Assembly: GCA_947446685.1 (NCBI GenBank)
Contig: CANFIC010000005.1
Span: 1 to 37,298, forward strand
Origin: Burkholderiales bacterium
GTDB lineage: Bacteria > Pseudomonadota > Gammaproteobacteria > Burkholderiales > Burkholderiaceae_C
Length of the DNA: 37,298 nucleotides
Direction: 5' to 3'
Program-made: the position numbers and the translations under genes
Notes under the pieces: model-generated
The model's database searches: none
The model's input: the letters and a program-made list of their open reading frames with translations, nothing else
What the model was told of the DNA's origin: nothing
Shown: positions 17,053 through 24,663 of the stretch, piece after piece
How positions within the stretch are numbered: the first letter of the stretch is position 1
Layout: the number at the start of each line of letters is the position of its first letter

Positions 17053-17343
17053 TCAGCGCTTGAGCTTGGCTTGAGCCTCGACGCTGCTCAGGCCGCCCAT
17101 TGACTTGCAACTGCCCTTGGCCACATATTTCCATTCCGTCGGCGCCTTGTCGGTCTTGGCCTGCCCAGCACAAGAATGACTGCCGCCCAAGTTGGCGCAA
17201 TCATTCTGGCCCGCCTTGACGATGCCGTAGCATTTTTCGCGGCCGTCCTTCTCCTGGGCGGCGTCATGCGCGGCGGCCTGGCCGACCAGCCCGATGGCCA
17301 TGGCGGCAGCAAAGGCGGAAGAAACGAGGTTTTTGTTTGTCAT
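17053..17343 (-). CDS. bufA: DUF2282 bufferin precursor BufA
   Basis: 96-aa precursor. The ATG at 17343 has GGAG six bases upstream, and begins a typical Sec signal peptide (Lys5, hydrophobic 8-24, 'QAAAHD' cleavage site near 25). The mature part has exactly four cysteines (38, 49, 58, 79) in the DUF2282 pattern '[13 protein letters not shown]', 'SCAG', and 'GSCKSMGG'. In characterised systems these cysteines are modified by the MNIO enzyme and the secreted product binds copper. It is first in the operon, before pcp, bufB and bufC. No DoxX-like (BufD) gene is nearby. A longer in-frame reading to 17565 would run through the divergent pilin upstream region and is not credible. Confidence 0.9.
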   Translation of the reverse strand: MTNKNLVSSAFAAAMAIGLVGQAAAHDAAQEKDGREKCYGIVKAGQNDCANLGGSHSCAGQAKTDKAPTEWKYVAKGSCKSMGGLSSVEAQAKLKR

Positions 17344-17519
17344 GACTGGCTCCGTTGGATCGGCTGGATTGATTCTTTTGCTCCCAGCAAAGCTGGACGC
17401 CATTATTGCCCTTGTGTTGACCGCAATTTTTATTTCCTGGCTCGCGGCATGCTTATTGCCGATGGCCGGCGCCCCGATCCGGCCGTTTGAAGCAATTTTC
17501 CACAATCCGGGAAACATCG

Positions 17520-18005
17520 ATGCGAGCAAACAGACGTCCAACGCGCGGCCATTCAACTTGGCCATTTGCAGACACAGGCTTCACGCTGATCGAGGTCATG
17601 CTGGTGATGCTGATCTCGGGTCTGCTTGCCGCAATCGCCCTGCCCGCTTATCAAAACCAGTTGATCAAGGGCAGGAGGGTTGATGCCATCAATGCCTTGA
17701 GCGCTGTCCTGCAGGCCCAGGAGCGGTGGCGCAGCAACCGCAGCAGCTACGCTGCGGCGCTTTCGGATCTGCAACTGGGATCGAATTCTCCGGCCCAGCT
17801 TTACAGCTTGAGCTTGTCGGGTTTGGGCAATCCCGCCAGTTTCAGCACCGGTTTCATCGTTCGCGCAATCCCGCTGAGTGGCAGCGTACAGAGCCGCGAC
17901 AGTGAATGCGCAGAACTGTCGCTGAGCTTGCAAGGAGGCAGCATCAGCTATTCGGCAAAGAACAGCAAGTCTGTCGACAGCAGCAGGCAATGCTGGCCCC
18001 AATGA
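17520..18005 (+). CDS. Type IV pilin-like protein (PilE/minor pilin)
   Basis: 161-aa prepilin. I start at ATG 17520; a TTG 33 bases upstream is less likely. The leader is 20 residues, ending in Gly20, with cleavage before Phe21: '[27 protein letters not shown]', which includes Glu25 at position +5 and the N-terminal assembly helix. The C-terminal region has two cysteines ('SECAEL' and 'RQCWPQ') that could close the D-region loop. First of four co-directional pilin genes; its stop overlaps the PilW-like start. Whether it is a major or minor subunit cannot be told; the setting favours minor. Confidence 0.85.
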   Translation: MRANRRPTRGHSTWPFADTGFTLIEVMLVMLISGLLAAIALPAYQNQLIKGRRVDAINALSAVLQAQERWRSNRSSYAAALSDLQLGSNSPAQLYSLSLSGLGNPASFSTGFIVRAIPLSGSVQSRDSECAELSLSLQGGSISYSAKNSKSVDSSRQCWPQ

Positions 18006-18688
18006 GCTGGCCGAATTCCGCGCAACGGGGCATCGGATTGATCGAGCTGATGATCGGCGTCACTGTCGGACTGATCGTTGCTACGGGCGCCAGCGTCATG
18101 CTTGTCAGGCAGCTTGCCGATCATCACCGTTTGATGCTGGAAACCCAGTTGCAACAGGATTTGCGCGCAGTCGCCGACCTTTTGCTGCGCGAATTGCGCA
18201 GAGCCGGCTACTGGTCGATGGCGCAAAAAGGCGTCTGGGCTGACGGTGCCACGGCGCCGCTGAACAATGTCTATGCAGCCACGGTACCTGCCAAGGCCCA
18301 GGACAGCAACAGCGTGGAGTACAGCTATTCGCGCGCCGATGCGACAAACCCTGAAGACAATTTGCTCGACCCTGGTCGCGAACAGTTCGGCTTCATGCTG
18401 GACGGTGGAATTCTGAAGCTACGACTTGGCAACTCCTGGCAACCGCTGACCGACAAGAGCACCTTGACCATCACCGGCTTCAAGCTGCACCTGAATATTC
18501 AGCAACTGGCCTTGGATGATTACTGCAACATCCCCTGTGCGGCCGGCAACCTGTCTTGTCCACCGCAGTTGCAAATACGCCGCTTCGATGTCAGCTTGAC
18601 CGGACGCGCGACGACTGACCCGGCTTTGCTGCGCCGAATGACCCTCAGCAGCAAGTTGCGCAATGACTTGATCAAGGGGAACTGCTGA
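18002..18688 (+). CDS. pilW: Type IV minor pilin PilW-like
   Basis: 228 aa. ATG 18002 overlaps the previous stop (ATGA); an ATG at 17990 is an alternative. The prepilin site is 'RG/IGLIELMIGVTVGLIVATGAS', with Glu at +5, followed by the long helix 'LETQLQQDLRAVADLLLRELRRAGYW', which is characteristic of PilW. The C-terminal domain is beta-rich with a Cys cluster ('CNIPC', 'LSCPP'). Minor pilins form the tip complex that primes pilus assembly. Confidence 0.82.
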   Translation: MSWPNSAQRGIGLIELMIGVTVGLIVATGASVMLVRQLADHHRLMLETQLQQDLRAVADLLLRELRRAGYWSMAQKGVWADGATAPLNNVYAATVPAKAQDSNSVEYSYSRADATNPEDNLLDPGREQFGFMLDGGILKLRLGNSWQPLTDKSTLTITGFKLHLNIQQLALDDYCNIPCAAGNLSCPPQLQIRRFDVSLTGRATTDPALLRRMTLSSKLRNDLIKGNC

Positions 18689-18690
18689 CT

Positions 18691-19926
18691 ATGAAGAGGC
18701 AGTTTCGATTGCATGGTCAGCAGCATGGTGCCACTACCCTTCTAGCGGTGATGCTGCTGTTTGGCGTGATGGCGATGATGACGATTTATGCGAACCGGAA
18801 CCTGCTGTTTGAGCTGCGCATTGCCAACAATCATTACCGCGCTGGCGTGGCGATGGAAGCCGCAGATGGCGGCATTGAATGGTCACTGGGCATGCTCAAC
18901 GGTATCCATGTCGATGCGGCATGCCAGGCCAGCGGAGTGACCGGTAGCAGTTTCCGCCAGCGCTACCTGGCGATCGACGCCTCTTCCGGCATGATCAGCC
19001 CGAACCAAGTCGCCGAGACCGTTGCCGGCTGCATTCGCCAGGATGCCTGGGTCTGTAGTTGCCCAGCTACTGGCTGGACAGCGCCGTTCGTCGCGACGGA
19101 GCAGTTGCAACCAGGATTTCGCATCAGCTTTGAGCCAGTCGATCGCGCCGGCGTGATCCGCATCGTGTCACAGGGTTGTTCGAGCAGTTCGGCGACCGAA
19201 TGCGACAACCCATCGAGCGCTGTCGACGCTGCACTGGCCGCCGACAAGGTCTTGCTCAGCGCCGCGCTGGTCAGTGCGTTGAAAATGCCGCCGACCATGC
19301 CTTTGGTTGTCAAAGGTTCCGTCGCTCTGGGTCCTGAGGGCCTGGGCTTGCACAACGGCAGCGGTTTGCTCTTGCTGTCGGGCGGCATGGCCAGCGGGCT
19401 GCTTGAATCCAGATTGGACAGCCTGCCTGGCACGCCGGTCGAACTGGCCTTGATCACCGGCAATACCGAGTTTGCTGCCAAATCAGCAGACGAGATGTTT
19501 GCCATGTATTTCGGCATGGCGCCGGCAAGGTACCGGGATCAACCAGCAATGCGGATTGTCGAATGCCCGGCAGATTGCGGACCCGAGCTGTCTGCGGCCT
19601 ATGCCAAGGGAGTCGAGTTGGCCTGGATTGACAGGCCCATCACAATGACCAGCAGTTTGCTGGGTCAGGCCTCGCACCCGATGCTGATCGTCGTCAATGG
19701 TGACTTGACAATCGACGGGGATTTGCAAATGACAGGCCTGCTCTACGTCAGAGGCAACCTTATCTGGCGCAACGCGCAAACCTCACTGTTGAACGGTGGC
19801 CTGCTGGTCGAAGGCAATCTGCGCCTCGCCGGAACAGTCGACATCCAATATGCCAAACCGGTCATCGAGCTTTTGAACAAACAGGCGGGCAGTTTTGTCA
19901 GGGTGCCTGGAAGCTGGTGGAACTGA
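18691..19926 (+). CDS. PilX-like pilus assembly protein with extended C-terminal domain
   Basis: 411 aa. The N-terminus 'QQHGATTLLAVMLLFGVMAMMTIYANRNLLFE' resembles PilX N-terminal domains: one hydrophobic helix (about 14-33) without Glu at +5, then 'ANNHYRAGVAMEAADGGIEW'. The middle has Cys-rich segments ('ACQAS', 'WVCSCPATG', 'CSSSSATEC'). The last part ('LIVVNGDLTIDGDLQMTGLLYVRGNL...LLVEGNLRL') is a run of short turn-and-strand repeats like a bactofilin or polymer-forming beta-helix. Position after PilW supports a pilus role. The protein is about twice the length of typical PilX (roughly 180-200 aa). Confidence 0.72.
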   Translation: MKRQFRLHGQQHGATTLLAVMLLFGVMAMMTIYANRNLLFELRIANNHYRAGVAMEAADGGIEWSLGMLNGIHVDAACQASGVTGSSFRQRYLAIDASSGMISPNQVAETVAGCIRQDAWVCSCPATGWTAPFVATEQLQPGFRISFEPVDRAGVIRIVSQGCSSSSATECDNPSSAVDAALAADKVLLSAALVSALKMPPTMPLVVKGSVALGPEGLGLHNGSGLLLLSGGMASGLLESRLDSLPGTPVELALITGNTEFAAKSADEMFAMYFGMAPARYRDQPAMRIVECPADCGPELSAAYAKGVELAWIDRPITMTSSLLGQASHPMLIVVNGDLTIDGDLQMTGLLYVRGNLIWRNAQTSLLNGGLLVEGNLRLAGTVDIQYAKPVIELLNKQAGSFVRVPGSWWN

Positions 19927-19927
19927 C

Positions 19928-21124
19928 ATGGGGTTGGCCCAGCCATGCTCTTTGAAGCCAGCCACAGCCATGACCGGCACCGGCTTGATTGAAGCCCTCG
20001 TCGCCTTGCTCATCGTCTCATTCGGCATGTTGGCCATGATCGAAGTGGAAGCCAAGCTGCGCAGCATTGCCGACATCGCGAAACAACGAGGCGAGGCCAT
20101 GCATTTGGCGCAGCAGGAGATGGAGCAATTGCGCGCTTATTCCGTTTTGGCCCTGGGTGCAAATCCGCTTGCAGGAACTTGGTCTTATGCCGAGATCCAT
20201 GATCCGCAAGCGATCGTTCAGGACGCCGGCGACCCGGACAGCAACGCCACATTCAGCTTGATTCGCCAGGTGACTGACTGGTCAGAACCTCAGCAAAAAG
20301 CGGTGCGGATCGAGGTTCATTGGCATGATCGGAGCGGCGCCGAGCAATTCGTGGTCATCGACAGCTTGATCGCCCGCGCCGACCCCGGATTGAGCGGCTC
20401 GCTGGGCATCGCCCCTTCATCGACAGCCTTGCAGGGACCAGCCGGGCGCCATCCCGCAATTCCCTTGAAAGCCAAGGATCTGGGTGACAGGAGCAGTGTT
20501 TTCAAACCAACATCTACGGCCATGGTGGTCTGGATATTCAACAACCTGACGGGAAACATCACCGGAACATGCACAGTGCGCAAGGACATGACCACCGCGG
20601 CCCTGACGGCTGCCGATCTTGCAGATTGCAGGAACAATACCCGAGCCTATCTGCTCAGTGGCTTTGTGCGTTTTTCGGACCAGATTGCACCTGATAAATC
20701 GCGCAGCGGATCCCGAGTTTTGCCGCTGGCAATGGCACTGCTGTTGACTCGTAGTGGCCCTCAAAACCTGCCGAGCGCCGAATGCTTTGACGACTCAGCC
20801 GAGACTGCACAGGGCTATGTCAGCTATTACTGCAGCGTTTACCCCAGCAGTAGCGAGCCGCAGATCTGGTCAGGGCAACTTTCCGTCAATGGGATTGCGC
20901 TGGGCGGCAGCGACTGGAAGATCTGCCGCTACAGCGCAGATCAGGACGGTGATGGGCAGATTGCCAATGCCGAGCATCCTCTCAGCTACTCCCAGGTCAC
21001 CGGATCGCTGGCAAATCAAAATTTTCTGGTAATTCCTGCCGTAACGAGCTGCCCGACCGGGCAGGCTATCAACCCACAGGCGGGCAATTTCAGCAATATA
21101 ACGACCGTTCTGCACCAGCGCTGA
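19928..21124 (+). CDS. pilV: Type IV pilin PilV-like, long form with EF-hand-type loop
   Basis: 398 aa from ATG 19928, one base after the preceding stop; an ATG at 19970 would give a shorter leader. The prepilin motif is 'TG/TGLIEALVALLIVSFGMLAMIEVE' with Glu at +5, and the helix continues 'QRGEAMHLAQQEMEQLRAY' as in PilV. The C-terminal domain is much longer than usual PilV (about 150-200 aa). At residues 338-349 it has a canonical calcium loop D-Q-D-G-D-G-Q-I-A-N-A-E. Last of the four pilin genes; no pilY1 follows. Confidence 0.78.
   Translation: MGLAQPCSLKPATAMTGTGLIEALVALLIVSFGMLAMIEVEAKLRSIADIAKQRGEAMHLAQQEMEQLRAYSVLALGANPLAGTWSYAEIHDPQAIVQDAGDPDSNATFSLIRQVTDWSEPQQKAVRIEVHWHDRSGAEQFVVIDSLIARADPGLSGSLGIAPSSTALQGPAGRHPAIPLKAKDLGDRSSVFKPTSTAMVVWIFNNLTGNITGTCTVRKDMTTAALTAADLADCRNNTRAYLLSGFVRFSDQIAPDKSRSGSRVLPLAMALLLTRSGPQNLPSAECFDDSAETAQGYVSYYCSVYPSSSEPQIWSGQLSVNGIALGGSDWKICRYSADQDGDGQIANAEHPLSYSQVTGSLANQNFLVIPAVTSCPTGQAINPQAGNFSNITTVLHQR
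20939..20974 (+). other. EF-hand-type calcium loop coding segment in pilV-like gene
   Basis: Encodes D-x-D-x-D-G-x-I-x-x-x-E, with Asp at 1, 3 and 5, Gly at 6, Ile at 8 and Glu at 12. This is the full consensus of a 12-residue EF-hand or dockerin-type loop. Calcium binding is inferred from the motif. Confidence 0.6.
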
Positions 21125-21133
21125 GGGCCTGGT

Positions 21134-22162
21134 TCAAGCGCAGAACGGAATCGCCGCCAGCGCCACCTGGTTGCCGCCGCGGCTCTGCGCCTGCTGGGCC
21201 GCCGCCTCGCAGGCTGACAGCAAGTCATCCTGCGAGGCCGCAGTATGAGGAAAGCTACCAACGCCAATCGAAAGCGAAAGGCCCAGATCGTGACCATCGA
21301 GAAGAATGAATTGCGCAGCGCCATGCCGCCTCAACTGCTCCATGCGGGCGTGTGCGGTAGCCAAACCGACACCCGATAGGAGGACTGCGAAACTCCGCTC
21401 GCCGATGCGGCAGACCGCATCCATTGCTCTGGTGTTGTCGCGCAGGATGCGCCCCATGGTCTCCAGTGCAAGCTCCTGGGCGGATTCTTTAGCCAGTTGT
21501 AGTTCCGCAGGCAAAGGGTCGAGTGCAATGATCGCCAGCGCGAACTCGCGGTGCTCACGTGTCGAGAGATCGATTTCGCGGCGCAACTGCTGATTCAGTT
21601 GTGCAGCCCACTCATGCCCAGCCACTTCACTCTTGCTGCGGCCTTGCAACTGCTCCCGCTGAATTGCAACCAAGGCTCTTTGTTGCTGTTCGATCTGTTG
21701 CAGGGCGCGCTCCAGATCAAGCCGGTGCTGCCGCTCTTGTGTACATTCATGCCAGGTCGCGAGCAGGAATTCACTGCCCAGAAGCGTCCTGGTCACCTCA
21801 AAAATACGTCGCTGTCCAGCAATTTCCAGCTTGTGTTCACAAGTAATCGGCTGGCCTTGCGACCCTACCAATTGTTCGACACGACGCAGACTTGAAGCAT
21901 CTTCGGACCGCAGCAACTCGCTGTCGGTGTGGCCCAAGATGCTGCCATTCTCGCTAGCAAACAGGCGATTGAAGTCATCATTGGCGCAAAGGTAGCGCCC
22001 GGTGGCGCGGGACTTGATCGAAATCATGGCCTTGAGCGGCCCGATCAGACTCAACAAGGTAGTCACTATCCCAGGCAGCAACTGCGTTTGCCCCTGCAAC
22101 CAGCCTGCCAGACTACCCGGCAAAGGCTTTGCTTCATTTTCAGAATCAGCTGAACTATTCAT
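21134..22162 (-). CDS. PAS protein with degenerate GGDEF domain
   Basis: 342 aa. ATG 22162 has GAGG four bases upstream. A PAS-like sensor domain lies at about 38-140 ('IKSRATGRYLCANDDFNRLFAS...GHTDSELL'), then a coiled-coil linker (about 145-200), then a GGDEF-like domain (about 203-335) with 'ALETMGRILRDNTRAMDAVCRIG' and 'LGLSLSIGVGSFP'. The catalytic G-G-D-E-F is replaced by G-E-R-S-F (254-258), so cyclic di-GMP synthesis is unlikely. It probably acts as a sensor or nucleotide-binding regulator. Its 3' end faces the end of the pilin operon 9 bases away, which hints at pilus control but does not show it. Confidence 0.78.
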   Translation of the reverse strand: MNSSADSENEAKPLPGSLAGWLQGQTQLLPGIVTTLLSLIGPLKAMISIKSRATGRYLCANDDFNRLFASENGSILGHTDSELLRSEDASSLRRVEQLVGSQGQPITCEHKLEIAGQRRIFEVTRTLLGSEFLLATWHECTQERQHRLDLERALQQIEQQQRALVAIQREQLQGRSKSEVAGHEWAAQLNQQLRREIDLSTREHREFALAIIALDPLPAELQLAKESAQELALETMGRILRDNTRAMDAVCRIGERSFAVLLSGVGLATAHARMEQLRRHGAAQFILLDGHDLGLSLSIGVGSFPHTAASQDDLLSACEAAAQQAQSRGGNQVALAAIPFCA

Positions 22163-22389
22163 CGATCCTCGACAACAACAGGCACAACGACCAAGCCCTG
22201 GCAGATGGAAACAGGCCAAGCACCGACTGTATTCGGCATGGGCCTACCGAATCAACCGGCCGCCAGTGACGCCGGCCCATTTTCCCTAAGTTGGTGCAGC
22301 ACCGCATGTTATCGAAGAAGTCGGGCAAGGCTTGGCTGCTGCTGGACAATGCAGGCTTGCGCCGCAACGGCGTGCCCTTCCCCTCGCCA

Positions 22390-23607
22390 ATGCAAAATTT
22401 CGATCTGGTCGTCGTCGGCGCCGGTGCAGCCGGACTGTTTTGTGCCGGCATTGCCGGACAGCAAGGCCTGCAAGTCCTGCTGATCGACCATGCCGAAAAG
22501 CTGGCCGAAAAAATCCGCATTTCTGGGGGCGGTCGCTGTAACTTCACCAACCGTGATGTCTCGCCGGCGAATTTTCTTTCCGATAACCCGGCCTTTTGCC
22601 GTTCGGCTCTGGCCCGCTACAGCAGTCAGGATTTCATCGCGCTGGTCCGTCAGCATGGCATCGCATTCCATGAAAAACACAAAGGACAATTGTTTTGCGA
22701 TGGCTCCAGCGAGCAGATCATCCAGATGTTGCTGGACGAATGCAAAGCCGGCGCTGTGCAGCGCTGGCAGCCCTGCAGCGTTGCCGCAGTTCGCAGCATG
22801 GAAAGCGGTGGATTCGAACTCGACAGCAGCCATGGCCAAGTCAGGACCAAGCGGTTGGTGATCGCCACCGGCGGCTTATCGATTCCGAAAATTGGCGCCA
22901 GCGATTGGGGACTGCGACTGGCCAAGAGTTTCGGCCATGAAATCGTCACGCCGCGACCAGCCTTGGTGCCACTGACCTTTGATGCCGATGCCTGGTCAGC
23001 TTTTTCTTCCCTGTCAGGCCTGTCCCTGCCCGTCGTGGTGAGTTGCGGGCAGGGCAAGTCACGCGGACTTTTCGCCGAAGACCTGTTGCTCACCCACCGG
23101 GGTCTGAGCGGTCCGGCGATCCTGCAGATTTCGAGCTATTGGAACGAGGGCCAGACCCTGCAAATCGATCTGGCGCCCGAACTCGACCTCGACGCGCGAC
23201 TTCAATCGGCCAAACAGGCCTCACGGCGACAACTCGGCAATGAATTGAGCGAGTTGCTGCCGCAGCGCCTGGCACAAGCCTGGCTGGCTCGGTTGGGTCT
23301 GGATGGCAGTCGCCCTATGTCTGAGTGCAAGGACCGTGATTTGCTCAAGCTTGCTGCAGACCTGAAATGCTGGCCGCTGACACCGACCGGCAGCGAAGGC
23401 TGGCGCAAAGCCGAAGTGATGCGCGGCGGCGTCAATACCCGTGAACTCAGTTCACAGACGCTCGAAAGCAAGCGCATGCCAGGCCTTTATTTCATCGGCG
23501 AAGTGGTCGATGTCACCGGTTGGCTCGGTGGCTACAACTTTCAATGGGCCTGGGCCAGCGCTGCAGCTTGTGCAAGATCGATGCACGCCGGCTTGCCCGG
23601 ACCATGA
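22390..23607 (+). CDS. BaiN/HI0933-family flavoprotein (NAD(P)/FAD-dependent oxidoreductase)
   Basis: 405 aa. Start set at ATG 22390 because the Rossmann motif begins at once ('FDLVVVGAGAAGLFCA'); longer in-frame starts (22291, 22306) add unconserved sequence, and no clear Shine-Dalgarno decides. The family signature 'ISGGGRCNFTN' lies near 45-55, 'LVIATGGLSIPKIGASDWG' mid-protein, and 'GLYFIGEVVDVTGWLGGYNFQWAWASA' near the C-terminus for FAD. Homologues are widespread (YhiN), with poorly known substrates; one group reduces bile-acid intermediates. No functional partner is evident nearby. Confidence 0.88.
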   Translation: MQNFDLVVVGAGAAGLFCAGIAGQQGLQVLLIDHAEKLAEKIRISGGGRCNFTNRDVSPANFLSDNPAFCRSALARYSSQDFIALVRQHGIAFHEKHKGQLFCDGSSEQIIQMLLDECKAGAVQRWQPCSVAAVRSMESGGFELDSSHGQVRTKRLVIATGGLSIPKIGASDWGLRLAKSFGHEIVTPRPALVPLTFDADAWSAFSSLSGLSLPVVVSCGQGKSRGLFAEDLLLTHRGLSGPAILQISSYWNEGQTLQIDLAPELDLDARLQSAKQASRRQLGNELSELLPQRLAQAWLARLGLDGSRPMSECKDRDLLKLAADLKCWPLTPTGSEGWRKAEVMRGGVNTRELSSQTLESKRMPGLYFIGEVVDVTGWLGGYNFQWAWASAAACARSMHAGLPGP

Positions 23608-23622
23608 TTTAACGGCTATACT
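23593..23622 (+). promoter_or_regulatory. Probable sigma-70 promoter of rpsU
   Basis: TTGCCC at 23593-23598 and TATACT at 23617-23622 are separated by 18 bp. The -35 box lies inside the end of the flavoprotein gene. It is about 160 bases before the rpsU start, leaving a long leader. Confidence 0.5.
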
Positions 23623-23669
23623 CTTCCTCTTTGCTGGCAAACCCCTGCGCGTCGATTCGCAACATTTTT

Positions 23670-23697
23670 TGAAGCGGACTCCGGATTACCCGCTTCA
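23670..23697 (+). promoter_or_regulatory. Hairpin in the rpsU leader
   Basis: TGAAGCGG (23670-23677) pairs perfectly with CCGCTTCA (23690-23697) around a 12-nt loop, between the predicted promoter and rpsU. No T-run follows, so it is not a simple terminator. It could be a regulatory stem in the ribosomal-protein leader. Confidence 0.4.
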
Positions 23698-23781
23698 GCC
23701 AATCAGTTCAGAATTTTCACCAATATTCTGGGCGAGTTGTATGAACGAACACCGAGCGCTTATTGAAGGAATTACTTTTTC

Positions 23782-23994
23782 ATGACCACAATTCGCGTCA
23801 AAGAGAACGAACCGTTTGATGTAGCACTGCGCCGCTTCAAGCGCACGATCGAGAAACTTGGCTTGCTGACCGACTTGCGAGCCCGCGAGTTCTATGAGAA
23901 GCCAACGGCTGAGCGCAAGCGCAAGAAGGCAGCTGCCGTCAAACGCAACTACAAGCGCATTCGCAGCATGCAGCTGCCGAAAAAGCTGTTCTGA
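23782..23994 (+). CDS. rpsU: Ribosomal protein bS21
   Basis: 70-aa small-subunit protein near the anti-Shine-Dalgarno region. The N-terminal '[23 protein letters not shown]' and the basic tail '[16 protein letters not shown]' are canonical. GAAGGA lies 12-17 bases upstream of the ATG. It has its own promoter and a leader hairpin, and is followed by a strong terminator. Confidence 0.97.
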   Translation: MTTIRVKENEPFDVALRRFKRTIEKLGLLTDLRAREFYEKPTAERKRKKAAAVKRNYKRIRSMQLPKKLF

Positions 23995-24116
23995 TTCCCT
24001 GCTGCTCTGGGGTTCAAGGGAAATGGCTGTAGTGGCGCGTATTCTTTGAAGCCTCGGGCAAAGTTCTCTCAAGCGGAATGAAGATGCCGCCAACTGGAAC
24101 AAAGCAAACGATCAGT

Positions 24117-24151
24117 AAAAACCCGCACAGGACGCTGTTGCGGGTTTTTTC
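24117..24151 (+). terminator. Intrinsic terminator after rpsU
   Basis: ACCCGCA (24121-24127) pairs with TGCGGGT (24139-24145), extended by an A-run opposite a six-T run (24145-24150). It ends the rpsU transcript 56 bases before yqeY, so the pair is not simply co-transcribed. Confidence 0.88.
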
Positions 24152-24207
24152 GTTGCCGGGCTGCTAAATTACAGGTCTGCCTCCCCCGCCATTCACGGAG
24201 ACTGTCA

Positions 24208-24654
24208 ATGAGTTTGAAAGACCGAATCACCGAAGACATGAAGGCCGCGATGCGCGCACGCGAAGCCGATAAATTGACGACGATCCGCATGTTGCTGGCG
24301 GCGGTAAAGCAAAAGGAAGTGGACGAGCGTGTGGTCGTCGATGATGCCGCCTTGATCGCCATCGTTGATCGCCTGATCAAGCAGCGCAAGGACTCAATCA
24401 GCCAATTCACTGCAGCCGGCCGTATGGATCTGGCGGACAAGGAGTCAGCCGAACTGCCGGTTCTGGAGGCCTATCTGCCGCAGCGTTTGAATGCTGAAGA
24501 AACCCAGGCTGCCGTGGCTGCCATCGTGGCCGAACTCGGTGCCAGCAATGCTGCCGACATGGGCCGCGTCATGGCCGCAGTCAAAGCCAAGCTGGCGGGC
24601 AAGGCTGAAATGGCCGTGGTCTCCGCCGCAGTCAAACAAGCCTTGAGTCGCTGA
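24208..24654 (+). CDS. yqeY: GatB/YqeY domain protein
   Basis: 148-aa helical protein with the tRNA-binding tail domain of GatB. Landmarks: 'LKDRITEDMKAAMRAREADKLTTIRMLLAAVKQKEVDER', 'LIKQRKDSISQFTAAGRMDLADKE', 'ELPVLEAYLPQ' and the C-terminal 'GASNAADMGRVMAAVKAKLAGKAEM'. GGAGA lies upstream of the ATG. In many proteobacteria it sits between rpsU and dnaG; here dnaG and rpoD do not follow. Its cellular function is not established. Confidence 0.94.
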   Translation: MSLKDRITEDMKAAMRAREADKLTTIRMLLAAVKQKEVDERVVVDDAALIAIVDRLIKQRKDSISQFTAAGRMDLADKESAELPVLEAYLPQRLNAEETQAAVAAIVAELGASNAADMGRVMAAVKAKLAGKAEMAVVSAAVKQALSR

Positions 24655-24663
24655 AAGCCCAGT

